DNA of 19,085 bases. Source: Nephromyces sp. MM_2019. Its lineage: Eukaryota > Apicomplexa > Aconoidasida > Nephromycida. Made by a program: the position numbers and the translations under genes. The notes beneath the pieces were generated by a model, which made no database searches, was not told where the DNA came from, and saw only the letters and a program-made list of their open reading frames with translations. Within the stretch, counting starts at the first letter, position 1, and each line of letters starts with the position of its first letter. The stretch is from positions 1-19,085 of the forward strand of contig JADHZB010000318.1 in assembly GCA_015657535.1 (NCBI GenBank), written 5' to 3'. Positions 10,605 to 19,085 of this stretch are shown here, piece by piece.

Positions 10605-11636
10605 CTAATGATCACGTCTTCTATCTCTGTTAGGTATAATAATGACATGTAACAAAATTAATTTAAATACACATAAATACAATTGTATATATACTCATAT
10701 ATATGTATATATACATATCTCCCCCCCACCCCACTGCCACCAAACACACACACTTCCGCTCCCACCATATACACAGTATTTGTAATAGGTATCTAACCGT
10801 GTTCGTGTTCTGCTACGACTACGACTTCGACTCCGCCTCCCCCTGTGTTCTTTGGGCCTACGATCGCGTCCGGGACTACGCCTTCTGTGGCGGTCATGTT
10901 CTCTATCATAGCCTCCTGTACGTCGTTCATTATTCATTTTTCGATCACTCCCACCTCCACTTCTGTAGGTATCTCTTGTATCCTGTGTAGATGAGGTGTG
11001 TGTAAGTGTAGGTAAATGTGGGGTAGTTCCATTTTTCTTGTCTGCACACCGAGGTGCTCCTTCACCGCCTCCTAAACATCGTGGTAGCCAGTCCGTAACG
11101 GTACGGTTACGTTCAACGTCAACCACAACTCTCCAACCATCTACTTTCTTACCATCCAATTTCTTATATGACTCCTTCATGTCATATTCATTTTCATATT
11201 CAATAAAGGCATACCCTTTAGCCTTTCCATTCCAATCATAAACGATACGGATATTCTTTATAGGTCCATATACCTCAAACTCCCTCTTAAGTTTCTTCTC
11301 TGTAGTCTCATAGCTTAAGCGGCCCACAAATAATGTACTGTGTGCATTCTTGGTATGAAATGTAGTGTGGTAATTCCTCTGGTAGTATTTCTGGATCTTC
11401 TGTCTCCTGTCTTCCTCGTGCTTCTTCCTCTTTTCGTGTTTGTGGCGGACATAACGCTCCTTGGGTGTCTCGTAGGGGATGACTGGAGGTGGCGGTGTGT
11501 CTTCAAAGAGGTTTACACACGTAGCCATACCCTGATAACTGGGCATGCTGTGCTTCTTTAGAGGCGGAAGGTAATCAAGTGGAGGACGGGACTGGAAATA
11601 GGCCAATAGGTGGCCCGGCATACCAATGGAGGACAT
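10605..11636 (-). CDS. U1 small nuclear ribonucleoprotein 70 kDa (U1-70K), two exons
   Basis: Exon 1 is 10798-11636, the intron 10627-10797, and exon 2 10605-10626 (TAG stop), giving 286 residues. The ATG at 11636 is the only Met in a frame that stays open for 104 codons upstream, and the protein then begins like known U1-70K. Residues 1-60 carry the N-terminal region (HLLAYFQSRPPLDYLPPL, later FEDTPPPP) that in homologues contacts the U1 Sm core and U1-C. Residues 61-85 are a basic helix. Residues 101-176 are the RNA-binding domain, with RNP2 LFVGRL (102-107) and RNP1 KGYAFIEY (140-147), followed by VDVERNRT and a W-x-PR-x-LGGG element. Residues 250-286 are an Arg/Ser/Asp-rich tail. The family binds stem-loop I of U1 snRNA and acts in 5' splice-site recognition in the nucleus. 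The WDP motif expected before the RNA-binding domain is not visible, and the usual PRRLGGG reads PRCLGGG. Without splicing the frame runs to a stop at 10695 with a non-RS tail. Confidence 0.93.
10627..10797 (-). other. Intron of the U1-70K gene
   Basis: 171 bases on the - strand, donor GTTAGA (10797-10792), acceptor CTAACAG ending at 10627, phase 2. Splicing completes an Arg codon and adds DRRRDH then TAG, so the Arg-rich tail continues. The unspliced frame instead gives 33 residues rich in Gly, Trp, Cys and Tyr encoded by repeat-like DNA. Inferred from the sequence; no transcript data. Confidence 0.75.
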
Positions 11637-11945
11637 GGTGAAAAGTTGGGGGGGGAGGTTTAATAATGTGTGTGTGAGAAAGTATGCGGAGGTGTAATAA
11701 TGTGGAGGTGTGTATGAATGTGTGTGGAGGTGTGTGTAAGAATATGTGTGGAGGTGTGTGTAAGAGTGTATGCGGAGGTGATTTAATGTAGAGGTGTGTG
11801 TAAGGGTGTGTGAGTGTGAAGGTGTAATTGGGTTTTGAAGTATGTGGTAACAGATGTGTGTAACACAGTATAAGAAGAGGTGGTAGGGAGATGGGAAGAT
11901 TGTGTGTGAGAGATGTATAGATTTTTGGGGGGAAGAAGAAGTTAA
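11637..11945. repeat. TG-rich imperfect array upstream of U1-70K
   Basis: The + strand has repeated GTGTGTGTAAG and TGTGGAGG words with a period near 24 bases between about 11705 and 11810, just 5' of the U1-70K start on the - strand. In transcript orientation this is a CA/CTCC-rich leader. It stays open in the U1-70K frame but has no ATG, so it is probably 5' UTR and promoter and not protein. Confidence 0.55.
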
Positions 11946-13842
11946 CAAATTGTGTGTATTGATTATGTGTGAGAATTAGAAATGTGGTTAGCGTGTGTTT
12001 AACAATGGGTTAAACATACTCTAAGCGTAAGATTGTAAGATTTGATTATGGAGAATGATTCTATTGTATTATATATAAACTTTTATTTGTGTAAGCAATT
12101 TACAGTATGTGTAGTATTGCGTGCGTATAATGTTTATATAGTGTGTGTGGGGGTATGCAATTGTAATTTAATATAAATTGTGCTTGTGTAATCATGATCT
12201 AATACTATATATTGTTATATGTGTAGTCATTATCGAATATATATTGTCTACGTGTTGAATCATACTCATTTAAGGTTTGTGTGTGTGTTAAATATTAGTT
12301 AAAAACATATAACAAATATGTATAGTGTTTACGTTGTGTGTAACTTTAGACAGTGTGGGAAATAATATCATATATTTACACTGTGTGTGACAAAAATGTA
12401 TATACATAAATAGTATATTTGTATTGACATTATATATATATCTAGTATCTAGTGGTTGTATTTATAGAATGATACAATATTTATAACTATACAGTGTGTG
12501 TATAATGTTAATAACATGTACTTATTGCCAATGTGTGTAGGTCATCATATATCTTATTTATATTATAATGTGTAAATAAGTGTGTGTGTATTATTATATG
12601 AATTTTGTTAATATTAATACATTGTTAAAGAATCTCAAATTTTTAAAGTTATTTTTAAATAACATTTAAGATGTAGTTAATATTGTGTTAAATTTATATT
12701 TTCCCTTAATATATATATCTATTCGTGTGTAGTAATAAATATATATATATATGTGTGTGTGCAAATGTATGTAATTTAATAGTGATTTGAGTTGATAACA
12801 TATATATATATATATATTTAACTTAGTAGTGGATTAAGTTTATAATGTATAAATATGTAGGTGTGTTTGTTTATCAATTTTTATAGTGAATTGTGTCAAT
12901 CATATAAAAAGTATATATATAATATATATATGTGCAATATTTCAACTGTATTGAGTTCAATGAAATTTACACACATATATCTAAATAAAATAAATATAAA
13001 ACAAAGCTAAAATAACAGTATATACACATTATATAAACACATATCCTGGGTCAAGACAGACTTTTATATATAATTTTTTAAATATACAAGCACATTCACT
13101 TACTCACAGATACACATTCACTCAAACACACACACATATATATATTTATTTAAATAATACTAAGTTCACAAGTATGTAGTATCAAACACGCCCTGCACAA
13201 TGTGTGTATAATTAGAAATTCTAAATATATATCAATTAAATTAATTATCAAACATATATAATGTATGTGTAAACTGTAATATAGTCGAATATACTAGATT
13301 TGTATTCTGATTTTATATCTCAATTTGTTGTTCATAAGTTGTTGGGATATGTAAAAAAATGAAAAATTATTGAGTTGACTATATAAATAACATAATATGA
13401 TAATTACACTATGTGTGTATATTTCTATAGGTGAAGTGTGTGCTTATTTTAATAGATCGAATGTGTTTGTATGTCTATTATTAGGCTGAGTGTGTGTGTG
13501 TGTAGTTATTTTGATAGTGTGTTTGCTTTTAAATTTGAAAATTAACTGTGTAGCTACTTAATTTTATAGATTGAGTGTGTGGGTGGTTATTTGTAGTAGA
13601 TGTGTGTATTTATAGATTTTATACAGTGGTTTTCTCTCTCTCTATATATATATTTATATATATATATATAGAGTGTATGTGTGGGTATATATCTATAGTT
13701 GTAAAATAAGTGTGTTATAATATATACATTGTTCATACTTCTGTATAAAAGCTGTGTTTATTTCTGTAGAGACAATGTGTGTATTATTATATATATACAA
13801 TATATCTATATCTTTGATAAATTTTGTGTGTCAAAATTATTG
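11946..13842. other. TG-rich and AT-rich spacer, no gene seen
   Basis: Between U1-70K and the end of the AIM24-like gene the + strand is AT-rich with scattered TGTGTG runs, except for a CA-oriented patch at about 12960-13150. (TA)n runs lie at about 12735-12752, 12801-12817 and 13643-13670; the last sits inside an imperfect CTC...GAG hairpin. No coding exon was recognised. Confidence 0.5.
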
Positions 13843-14978
13843 TTAATCATGCACTGTACGTACACGATATGGGTTATGTATCCAAACTACACCTGCTGTC
13901 TTTGCATAGATTGTTGATACCTAAAATAAGGTGTGTGTGTACATATTGGATGGTTTATAGAGGAAAATATGTGTGTAGAATTGCGTATATATTATCGTGT
14001 ATATGTGTAAGTATATATAAATTATGATGAATGAGTTGGTTTGATAATATATATATATATATATATATTATCAAACCATGTTTGGAGCACACATTTGCCA
14101 TATATATTCTCCATCATGCATACTACAATATACACACTCCAAGACACAATTTTTAAATTATATACACACTCCACTCTACACACACACCTCCACCCCATAG
14201 ACACTCCCCATACACCTTGCACCCCTCCCTACCGCACACACACACCCACTACCCCACATACACACACAAAACCCCACATACATAAACACACACATAAGAC
14301 TTCACACCACCCCATCATCATGTGTGTGTGTAATATAATCTAACCATTTTAATACAACAAAAGCGTTTGTATTCAAAACTTATACCAAGTGTCCAGGCAA
14401 CAACTTTACCACTGTGTAAGACAATACTTTCCCCCCCAGATATAACCAAACGTGTGTAACTATCATCCCCCTTTAGAAAAACAGTATTACCCAATTCATT
14501 TGTGTGCAATTTTTTGTAGTATTTATCCTTAAGGGAATTGAGCATTTCCTTTCTTTGAGTTTGTGTGTGTGTATTATCTTCACTATACATTGTAGATTTT
14601 TCAACACTATCAAGATGTTTATATAACTCTGTTTCAGCCTTAGCCATAAATTTATTACAATAACGATAGGGGAAAGCCCTGTTTGTTACTTTACACTTTT
14701 TTACATCTCCCATAAGGATGTGTGTGCAGTTTCCCTTGGTATATACAACACCATATAACTCTAAATGTATTGGGAAATACCGTGTGTTTGTTGAACCATC
14801 AATCATAACCTACACATACACACACGCATATAAAAATATGTATATAAAGATTCTAAGAAACGATTTAAAATGTATATATGTATATATATACATTGTGGAA
14901 TATGTGTGTAAATTATTTTATTTATATGTAATCGTCTATATGTATGTGTGTGTTTATCTAAACATGAGTATACACAGG

Positions 14979-15011
<33 letters not shown>

Positions 15012-15125
15012 GTATAATTATCCAGATATATAAATACATACATACATATACACACATACATGCAAATACTTACATATAGACACACACCTATATATATATA
15101 TATATAAAGGGATCCGCACATACAA

Positions 15126-15162
<37 letters not shown>

Positions 15163-15487
15163 CACACAGACACAGACACACACACAGACATGCACACACA
15201 TACACACTTACAATTCCAGGTTTATCAGTATCAGAGGATATATTATGTTCAAAGTAGTCAGATTTGATTTTAAGGTTGGCTGTAGAGGCAATTAATTTGT
15301 TTGGTTTTTCAACTTTTAAACTTACACCTTTATCTAATCTTATAATCATCCTTGACTGTTCAATTGATACTCTAGATGTAGCTGTTGATGTGTGTTCTTC
15401 CATATTGTTATTTTCATGTGATTCTGACACATCATTGTGTGTGTGTGTATTTGTAGAGAGTCGGTTATACTGAGTAGATTCTTCCAT
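13843..15487 (-). CDS. AIM24-family protein (mitochondrial biogenesis AIM24-like), three exons
   Basis: Exon 1 is 15212-15487, exon 2 14345-14809 and exon 3 13843-13920 (TAA stop), 272 residues; every junction is phase 0. AIM24 proteins are built from repeated beta-sheet segments, and three segments plus a closing strand can be matched here. Residues 48-75 (IIRLDKGVSLKVEKPNKLIA) resemble the opening segment with its Ser/Gly-rich turn. Residues 91-128 (GIVMIDG, FPIHLELYGVVYTKG) resemble the middle segment. Residues 200-240 (NTVFLKG, LVISGGESIVLHSGKVVAWT) resemble the third, with the characteristic GE...G..VA pattern. Exon 3 (TAGVVWIHN) fits the final Gly-x-Val-Trp/Tyr strand. Yeast Aim24 is an inner mitochondrial membrane protein; bacterial members are of unknown role. 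The N-terminus here is acidic and Asn/His/Thr-rich and does not look like a mitochondrial presequence, so location is open. Thr-His runs at residues 14-17 and 171-177 come from CA repeats. The family call rests on pattern memory. Confidence 0.72.
13921..14344 (-). other. Intron 2 of the AIM24-like gene
   Basis: 424 bases on the - strand, donor GTTAGA directly after an ATG codon and acceptor TTATTTTAG, phase 0. Unspliced reading would add only eight residues (VRLYYTHT) before a stop at 14318. The intron holds a 42-bp palindrome, TG-rich on its low-coordinate side and CA-rich on its high-coordinate side on the + strand. Confidence 0.72.
14037..14078. repeat. Perfect 42-bp palindrome around (AT)n
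   Basis: Outer arms TGGTTTGATAAT (14037-14048) and ATTATCAAACCA (14067-14078) are exact reverse complements, and the centre is alternating AT, so all 42 bases pair about position 14057.5. It lies inside intron 2 of the AIM24-like gene. The arms are more than simple repeat, so this is a true inverted repeat able to form a hairpin or cruciform. Confidence 0.9.
14810..15211 (-). other. Intron 1 of the AIM24-like gene
   Basis: 402 bases on the - strand, donor GTAAGT after the codons for Gly-Ile, acceptor TGTATGTGTAG, phase 0. It is filled with (TA)n at 14978-14998 and 15131-15158 and with CA-type repeats on both strands. Open frames through it give only Tyr/Ile/Val/Cys peptides from the repeats. 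Confidence 0.78.
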
Positions 15488-15715
15488 CTGGTATATTATA
15501 TGGTCACACACACATCATTAATTACACATGTGTGTATGGGGGGAATTATACACATATGGGTGTGTGTAGGGAGGGGGAAAACGTGGGGATAGCGGAATTA
15601 TATATGTGTATGTGTGTACATATATTGTGTATATGTATATTGAGTAAGCTTAATGTATCATTTAAGATCATCTCAATAAAATGTTTAAACTTTGTATTGT
15701 ATATACTTGAATGTA

Positions 15716-15751
<36 letters not shown>

Positions 15752-16362
15752 TTTAGAGTAGGTATATTATTATTATTTAGTATGTACACACAATAGATAA
15801 GTGTGTATATGTGTGAGAGATATTGCTTAAGGTTCAAATTACTTACAATGCTAATCAGTGATAGATCATTGGTTATAAAAATATTATTTCATTAATATAA
15901 CGATTCAATAAGTTAAATAAATATATTAAATTTGTATTTGTGTGTGTATATGTGTATGTCTGTGTGATATTATATTAACCCTTATTACTTTTAAGCTTAG
16001 TATTATACACAGATAAATGAGTGCAATTATAAAATATAATTTATCTAATCAATCATCCATATATACAATTAATAACATATTCATAACTTAAACATATACC
16101 ATATGAATAATCAAATATTTATACAAACAAATCTGTTTAAAATAGATATATCAAATCAAATTATATATACACATATCACAAAAATTAATATTTATATATA
16201 CACACCTCAAAATAGGTGGAGATATCTATTAAATATTTGCATAAACACAACTTGTCGGTGCGAATTCAAAATTATCTACATATATATTTAACATAAAGAA
16301 ATGTGTGTATTTGTATAGATATACACACACGAACACACACACATACACAAAACACACATACA

Positions 16363-16400
<38 letters not shown>

Positions 16401-16950
16401 CATATACACATACACACACACACACATATATATGTTTTGAAAGTAAGCTATCCGGTGATATACATAGCTTAACATATATATCATCTTAAATGTGTGATAT
16501 CTAAATACTATATATATATATATAATAAGATACACATATATAGTTAGACACATTTATCTATTAGAAACATATATACATATATTTAACAATGCACATGCAC
16601 AAAAATATATGTTTTATCCTCACACACAAACAAAATATACACAGACGCAACATATACATATACACACACATACATACACATACACACACGCACATACACA
16701 CACACACATACAGACACACATACATAAACATACACATATACAGACACAGGTATACACACACACAGACATACGCATACACACAGACACACACACGCAGGTA
16801 TAAAATTAGTGAATTATAGTGATATGTGCACACACACATACCTCTTATGAATGGAGTGGATAATGTTAAGTAGTTAAAACTGTAAAACTTTACACAGTTG
16901 CGAATTCAATATGAAAATTTAAATAAAGACAAGGGGATTTCACAGTGATT
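15488..16950. other. Upstream region of the AIM24-like gene and spacer
   Basis: The first part (15520-15990) is TG-rich on the + strand with a (TA)n run at 15719-15750. From about 16100 it becomes CA-rich, with dense CA runs at 16322-16426 and 16660-16800. Frames across these give only His/Thr or Cys/Val peptides. No coding exon or RNA gene was recognised. Confidence 0.5.
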
Positions 16951-16953
16951 AAT

Positions 16954-17123
16954 TGTGTGTGTGTGTGTGTATATATAGTGTGTGTGTGTGTGTGTATATA
17001 TATATAGTGTGTGTGTGTGTGTATATATAGTGTGTGTGTGTGTGTGTATATATATATAGTGTGTGTGTGTGTGTGTATATATATATAGTGTGTGTGTGTG
17101 TGTATATATAGTGTGTGTGTGTG
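16954..17123. repeat. Composite (TG)n(TA)n array with 29- and 23-bp units
   Basis: Alternating TG tracts and TA tracts are separated at G residues at 16978, 17007, 17030, 17059, 17088 and 17111, which gives unit lengths of 29, 23, 29, 29 and 23. The units differ in repeat number (TATATAG against TATATATATAG, plus one TG pair). The pattern is a 52-base dimer, one extra 29-base unit and a second 52-base dimer. Confidence 0.9.
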
Positions 17124-17810
17124 TTTTCAAGATGTGTTACTTTAGAGTAAACTAGTAAGGATTAGATAAAAAGGGGGTATGTGTTATATCTAAATATATG
17201 GTTGTGTGTATGAAAAAGGATTTCTGTTAGAATGTATATGTGTGTGTAATTTTTAAAATGTGTAAAAAATGAGAAATTGGTATAATGTTATTTTGTGTTT
17301 CTGTGGGAAAAGCAAGCCAATAAATTCCTTGTAATTTGTAAAATGAAAAATGGGCCTAAACTATACTTGTTCATTTTACTACACATCTACACAATTTGAA
17401 AATATACACACACACACTAGATAAATACCCACACGCATTTGGATACACACACACTTAAACACATACACACACATTTAAATACACACTCACACATTTAAAT
17501 ACATACTCATACAATTGAATACATAACACCCACACATTTGGATTTACACAGACAATTGAATACACAAGTACACATTTGAATACACTCATATTTGAACACG
17601 CATACACACACACGCAATTGAATATATATACATAAAATCAATTTACGTTTAAACGTACACACACACATTTAAACATACACACGAAAACATACATAAACAT
17701 ACACACATATATTTAAGCACACACTAAAGCACTTAAACACATTCGCACATACAAACCCTTTAAGCGCACACAGACCCACACACTAATATCACTCAATTAT
17801 ATGCATACAC
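17124..17810. other. Spacer with TG-to-CA polarity change, no gene seen
   Basis: TG-rich to about 17290, then a short complex block, then CA-rich with a loose ATTTGAATACACAC / ACATTTAAATACAC word repeated between 17430 and 17630. A 10-base inverted repeat, GTAAAATGAA (17338-17347) and TTCATTTTAC (17370-17379), lies at the change of polarity. Confidence 0.5.
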
Positions 17811-17970
17811 ACACACACATACACACACATACACACATACAAACACACATACACACATACATACACACATACACATATACACACACACATACACACATAC
17901 ACACACACATACACACATACAAACACACATACACACATACACACACACATACACACATACACACATACAT
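17811..17970. repeat. 20-bp CA/CATA minisatellite
   Basis: From 17821 the units run in strict 20-base register as ACACACACATACACACATAC, with variants starting AA or AT at 17841, 17861 and 17921 and an internal CATATAC variant at 17861-17880. Seven units can be counted before the pattern decays near 17961. Confidence 0.9.
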
Positions 17971-18554
17971 ACACAGACATAAATATATACACACACATAC
18001 ATATATATGTATAAATATATTTCCAATTTTTATATTTATACTTGTAATTAATTATTTAAAATAAAATTTGAATACTCCTATAAGTTATCACAAAATATTA
18101 TATATATATATATATGTGTGGGTATGTGTGTGTGTGTGTGTGTATGTGTGTGTGTGTGTAGGTGTATGTGTGTGTGTATGTGTGTGTATATGTGTGTGCT
18201 TATATGTGTGTGTGTGCTAGTGTTGGGTCTATGTGGTCTATAGTTTTCCACGCTGTAAAGATGTGCATTTATTTGTGTGTAATTATACCTTTCAACACTT
18301 TTATATACTTATATAAGTTTGTGTGTGTGTGTGTTCAATAGGTATGTGTGTAGATAGGTGTGTTTTGTTTGTGTTGTGGATATATGTGTGTGTGCATACT
18401 CCTCATTGTTTTTATATAATGCTATGTAAATTAGTGTGTGTATTACTATAAACCTGTGTGTGTAGATTATGTGTGGTAATGTATTGGTGTATATATCAAA
18501 ATTTAATCTACGTGTGTGTAGATATAGGTTATGTATAGGAGCTTGTGTCTATGT
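17971..18554. other. AT-rich patch then TG-rich tract, no gene seen
   Basis: (TA)n at about 18099-18114 marks another change of polarity, from CA on the left to TG on the right. The TG tract at 18115-18220 is degenerate and is followed by mixed TG/AT sequence. No frame other than repeat translations is open for long. Confidence 0.5.
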
Positions 18555-18696
18555 GTACAATGTAAAAGGTGTGTGTGTGTAATGTGAAAGGTGTGTGTAT
18601 GTACAATGTAAAAGGTGTGTGTGTGTAATGTGAAAGGTGTGTGTGTGTGTAATGTGAAAGGTGTGTGTGTGTAATGTGAAAGGTGTGTGTGTGTAG
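18555..18696. repeat. 46-bp higher-order minisatellite (22+24 dimer)
   Basis: The core AATGTAAAAGG or AATGTGAAAGG starts at 18559, 18581, 18605, 18627, 18651 and 18673. Intervals are 22, 24, 22, 24 and 22. The GTAC-preceded, AATGTA form opens the first two dimers (18559 and 18605), so the true repeat is a 46-base dimer present about three times. Confidence 0.9.
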
Positions 18697-18988
18697 ATGT
18701 AAGTTAACTGCGTGAATATGTTAGTTTCAGCATGTGTGGATATGAACTATTTTGTGGGTAGATTTAAAGTGTGTGTGCGTGTTTGTTTATATAATATAAA
18801 CAATTTTGCCTGTAGATATAGGTTTTGTACGTATGCATGAATATAGCCTATATTTGTGTAGCAAGTTCTAAGCTATATATACATGTGTGTAATATATAGA
18901 GGTGTAAAGTTTATGTGTGTGTGTATCCAATCTTTATGTTTGTGTGCTTAATTGTGTATATGTGGATTTCTGCTCATTAATATGTACA
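18697..18988. other. TG/AT spacer, no gene seen
   Basis: Degenerate TGTGTG words in AT-rich sequence, with no coding pattern and no RNA gene signature on either strand. Confidence 0.45.
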
Positions 18989-19085
18989 TATGTGTATGTG
19001 TGTGTGTGTGTGTGTGTGTTTGTAAATGTGTATGTGTGTGTGTGTGTGTGTGTGTTTGTAAATGTGTATGTGTGTGTGTGTGTGT
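18989..19085. repeat. 36-bp TG array running off the window end
   Basis: The word TTTGTAAATGTGTATG occurs at 19019 and 19055, 36 bases apart, joined by (TG)n. A partial earlier copy (GTGTATG then TG repeat) lies at about 18991. The array continues past the last base, so its length is unknown. Confidence 0.8.

Noticed and set aside
11637..11948. Upstream 104-codon extension of U1-70K
   Set aside because: It contains no ATG, is built of TG-array sequence, and U1-70K homologues begin at the Met at 11636.
13729..14027. Two + strand frames of 62 and 67 codons
   Set aside because: Their only complex part is the antisense of AIM24-like exon 3, which explains the sequence better.
17288..17374. 28-codon ATG frame on the - strand in a non-repeat block
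   Set aside because: It is too short to separate from chance, has no recognised family, and lies over an inverted repeat at a polarity switch.

Overview
This is eukaryotic nuclear DNA, very AT-rich and saturated with microsatellites. It carries three recognisable, intron-bearing genes: an A20/AN1 zinc-finger protein (+ strand, 2 exons), the U1 snRNP 70 kDa protein (- strand, 2 exons) and an AIM24-family protein (- strand, 3 exons). All introns have GT...AG ends and all splices keep frame. Coding sequence adds up to about 2.5 kb, or 13% of the window. The residue style of the U1-70K RNA-binding domain and the AN1 finger suggests a protist, possibly an apicomplexan. That placement is inference and is not proven by the sequence. 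The low gene density and heavy CA/TG repeat load would be unusual for a compact piroplasm genome.

Layout. 1-1640: AT-rich DNA with no gene seen. 1645-5848: CA-rich spacer on the + strand with several minisatellites, including a 29-bp array, two 20-bp arrays, and an 11-bp array between two identical 61-bp copies. 5849-7029: A20/AN1 gene, followed directly by a ~23-bp CACCTATAAAA array. 7323-9480: CA-rich and AT-rich spacer. 9500-10604: the + strand switches from CA-rich to TG-rich. 10605-11636: U1-70K. 11637-13842: TG-rich spacer. 13843-15487: AIM24-like gene; its introns are over 400 bp, and the second holds a perfect 42-bp palindrome. 15488-19085: alternating TG and CA blocks with higher-order minisatellites and no gene seen.

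The three genes are unrelated housekeeping or stress functions and there is no operon-like logic. A20/AN1 (+) and U1-70K (-) converge; U1-70K and AIM24 lie in tandem on the - strand. The broad polarity of the CA repeats follows gene direction: the strand that carries the gene tends to be the CA strand, and all three proteins carry in-frame Thr-His runs made by CA repeats. I did not find a new defence, mobile or RNA system. The observations most worth following are the repeat architecture (a recurrent exact 20-bp period, 22+24 and 29+23 dimers, strand polarity) and the three exons that simple ORF calling misses: the A20/AN1 start exon, the U1-70K tail exon and the AIM24 last exon.
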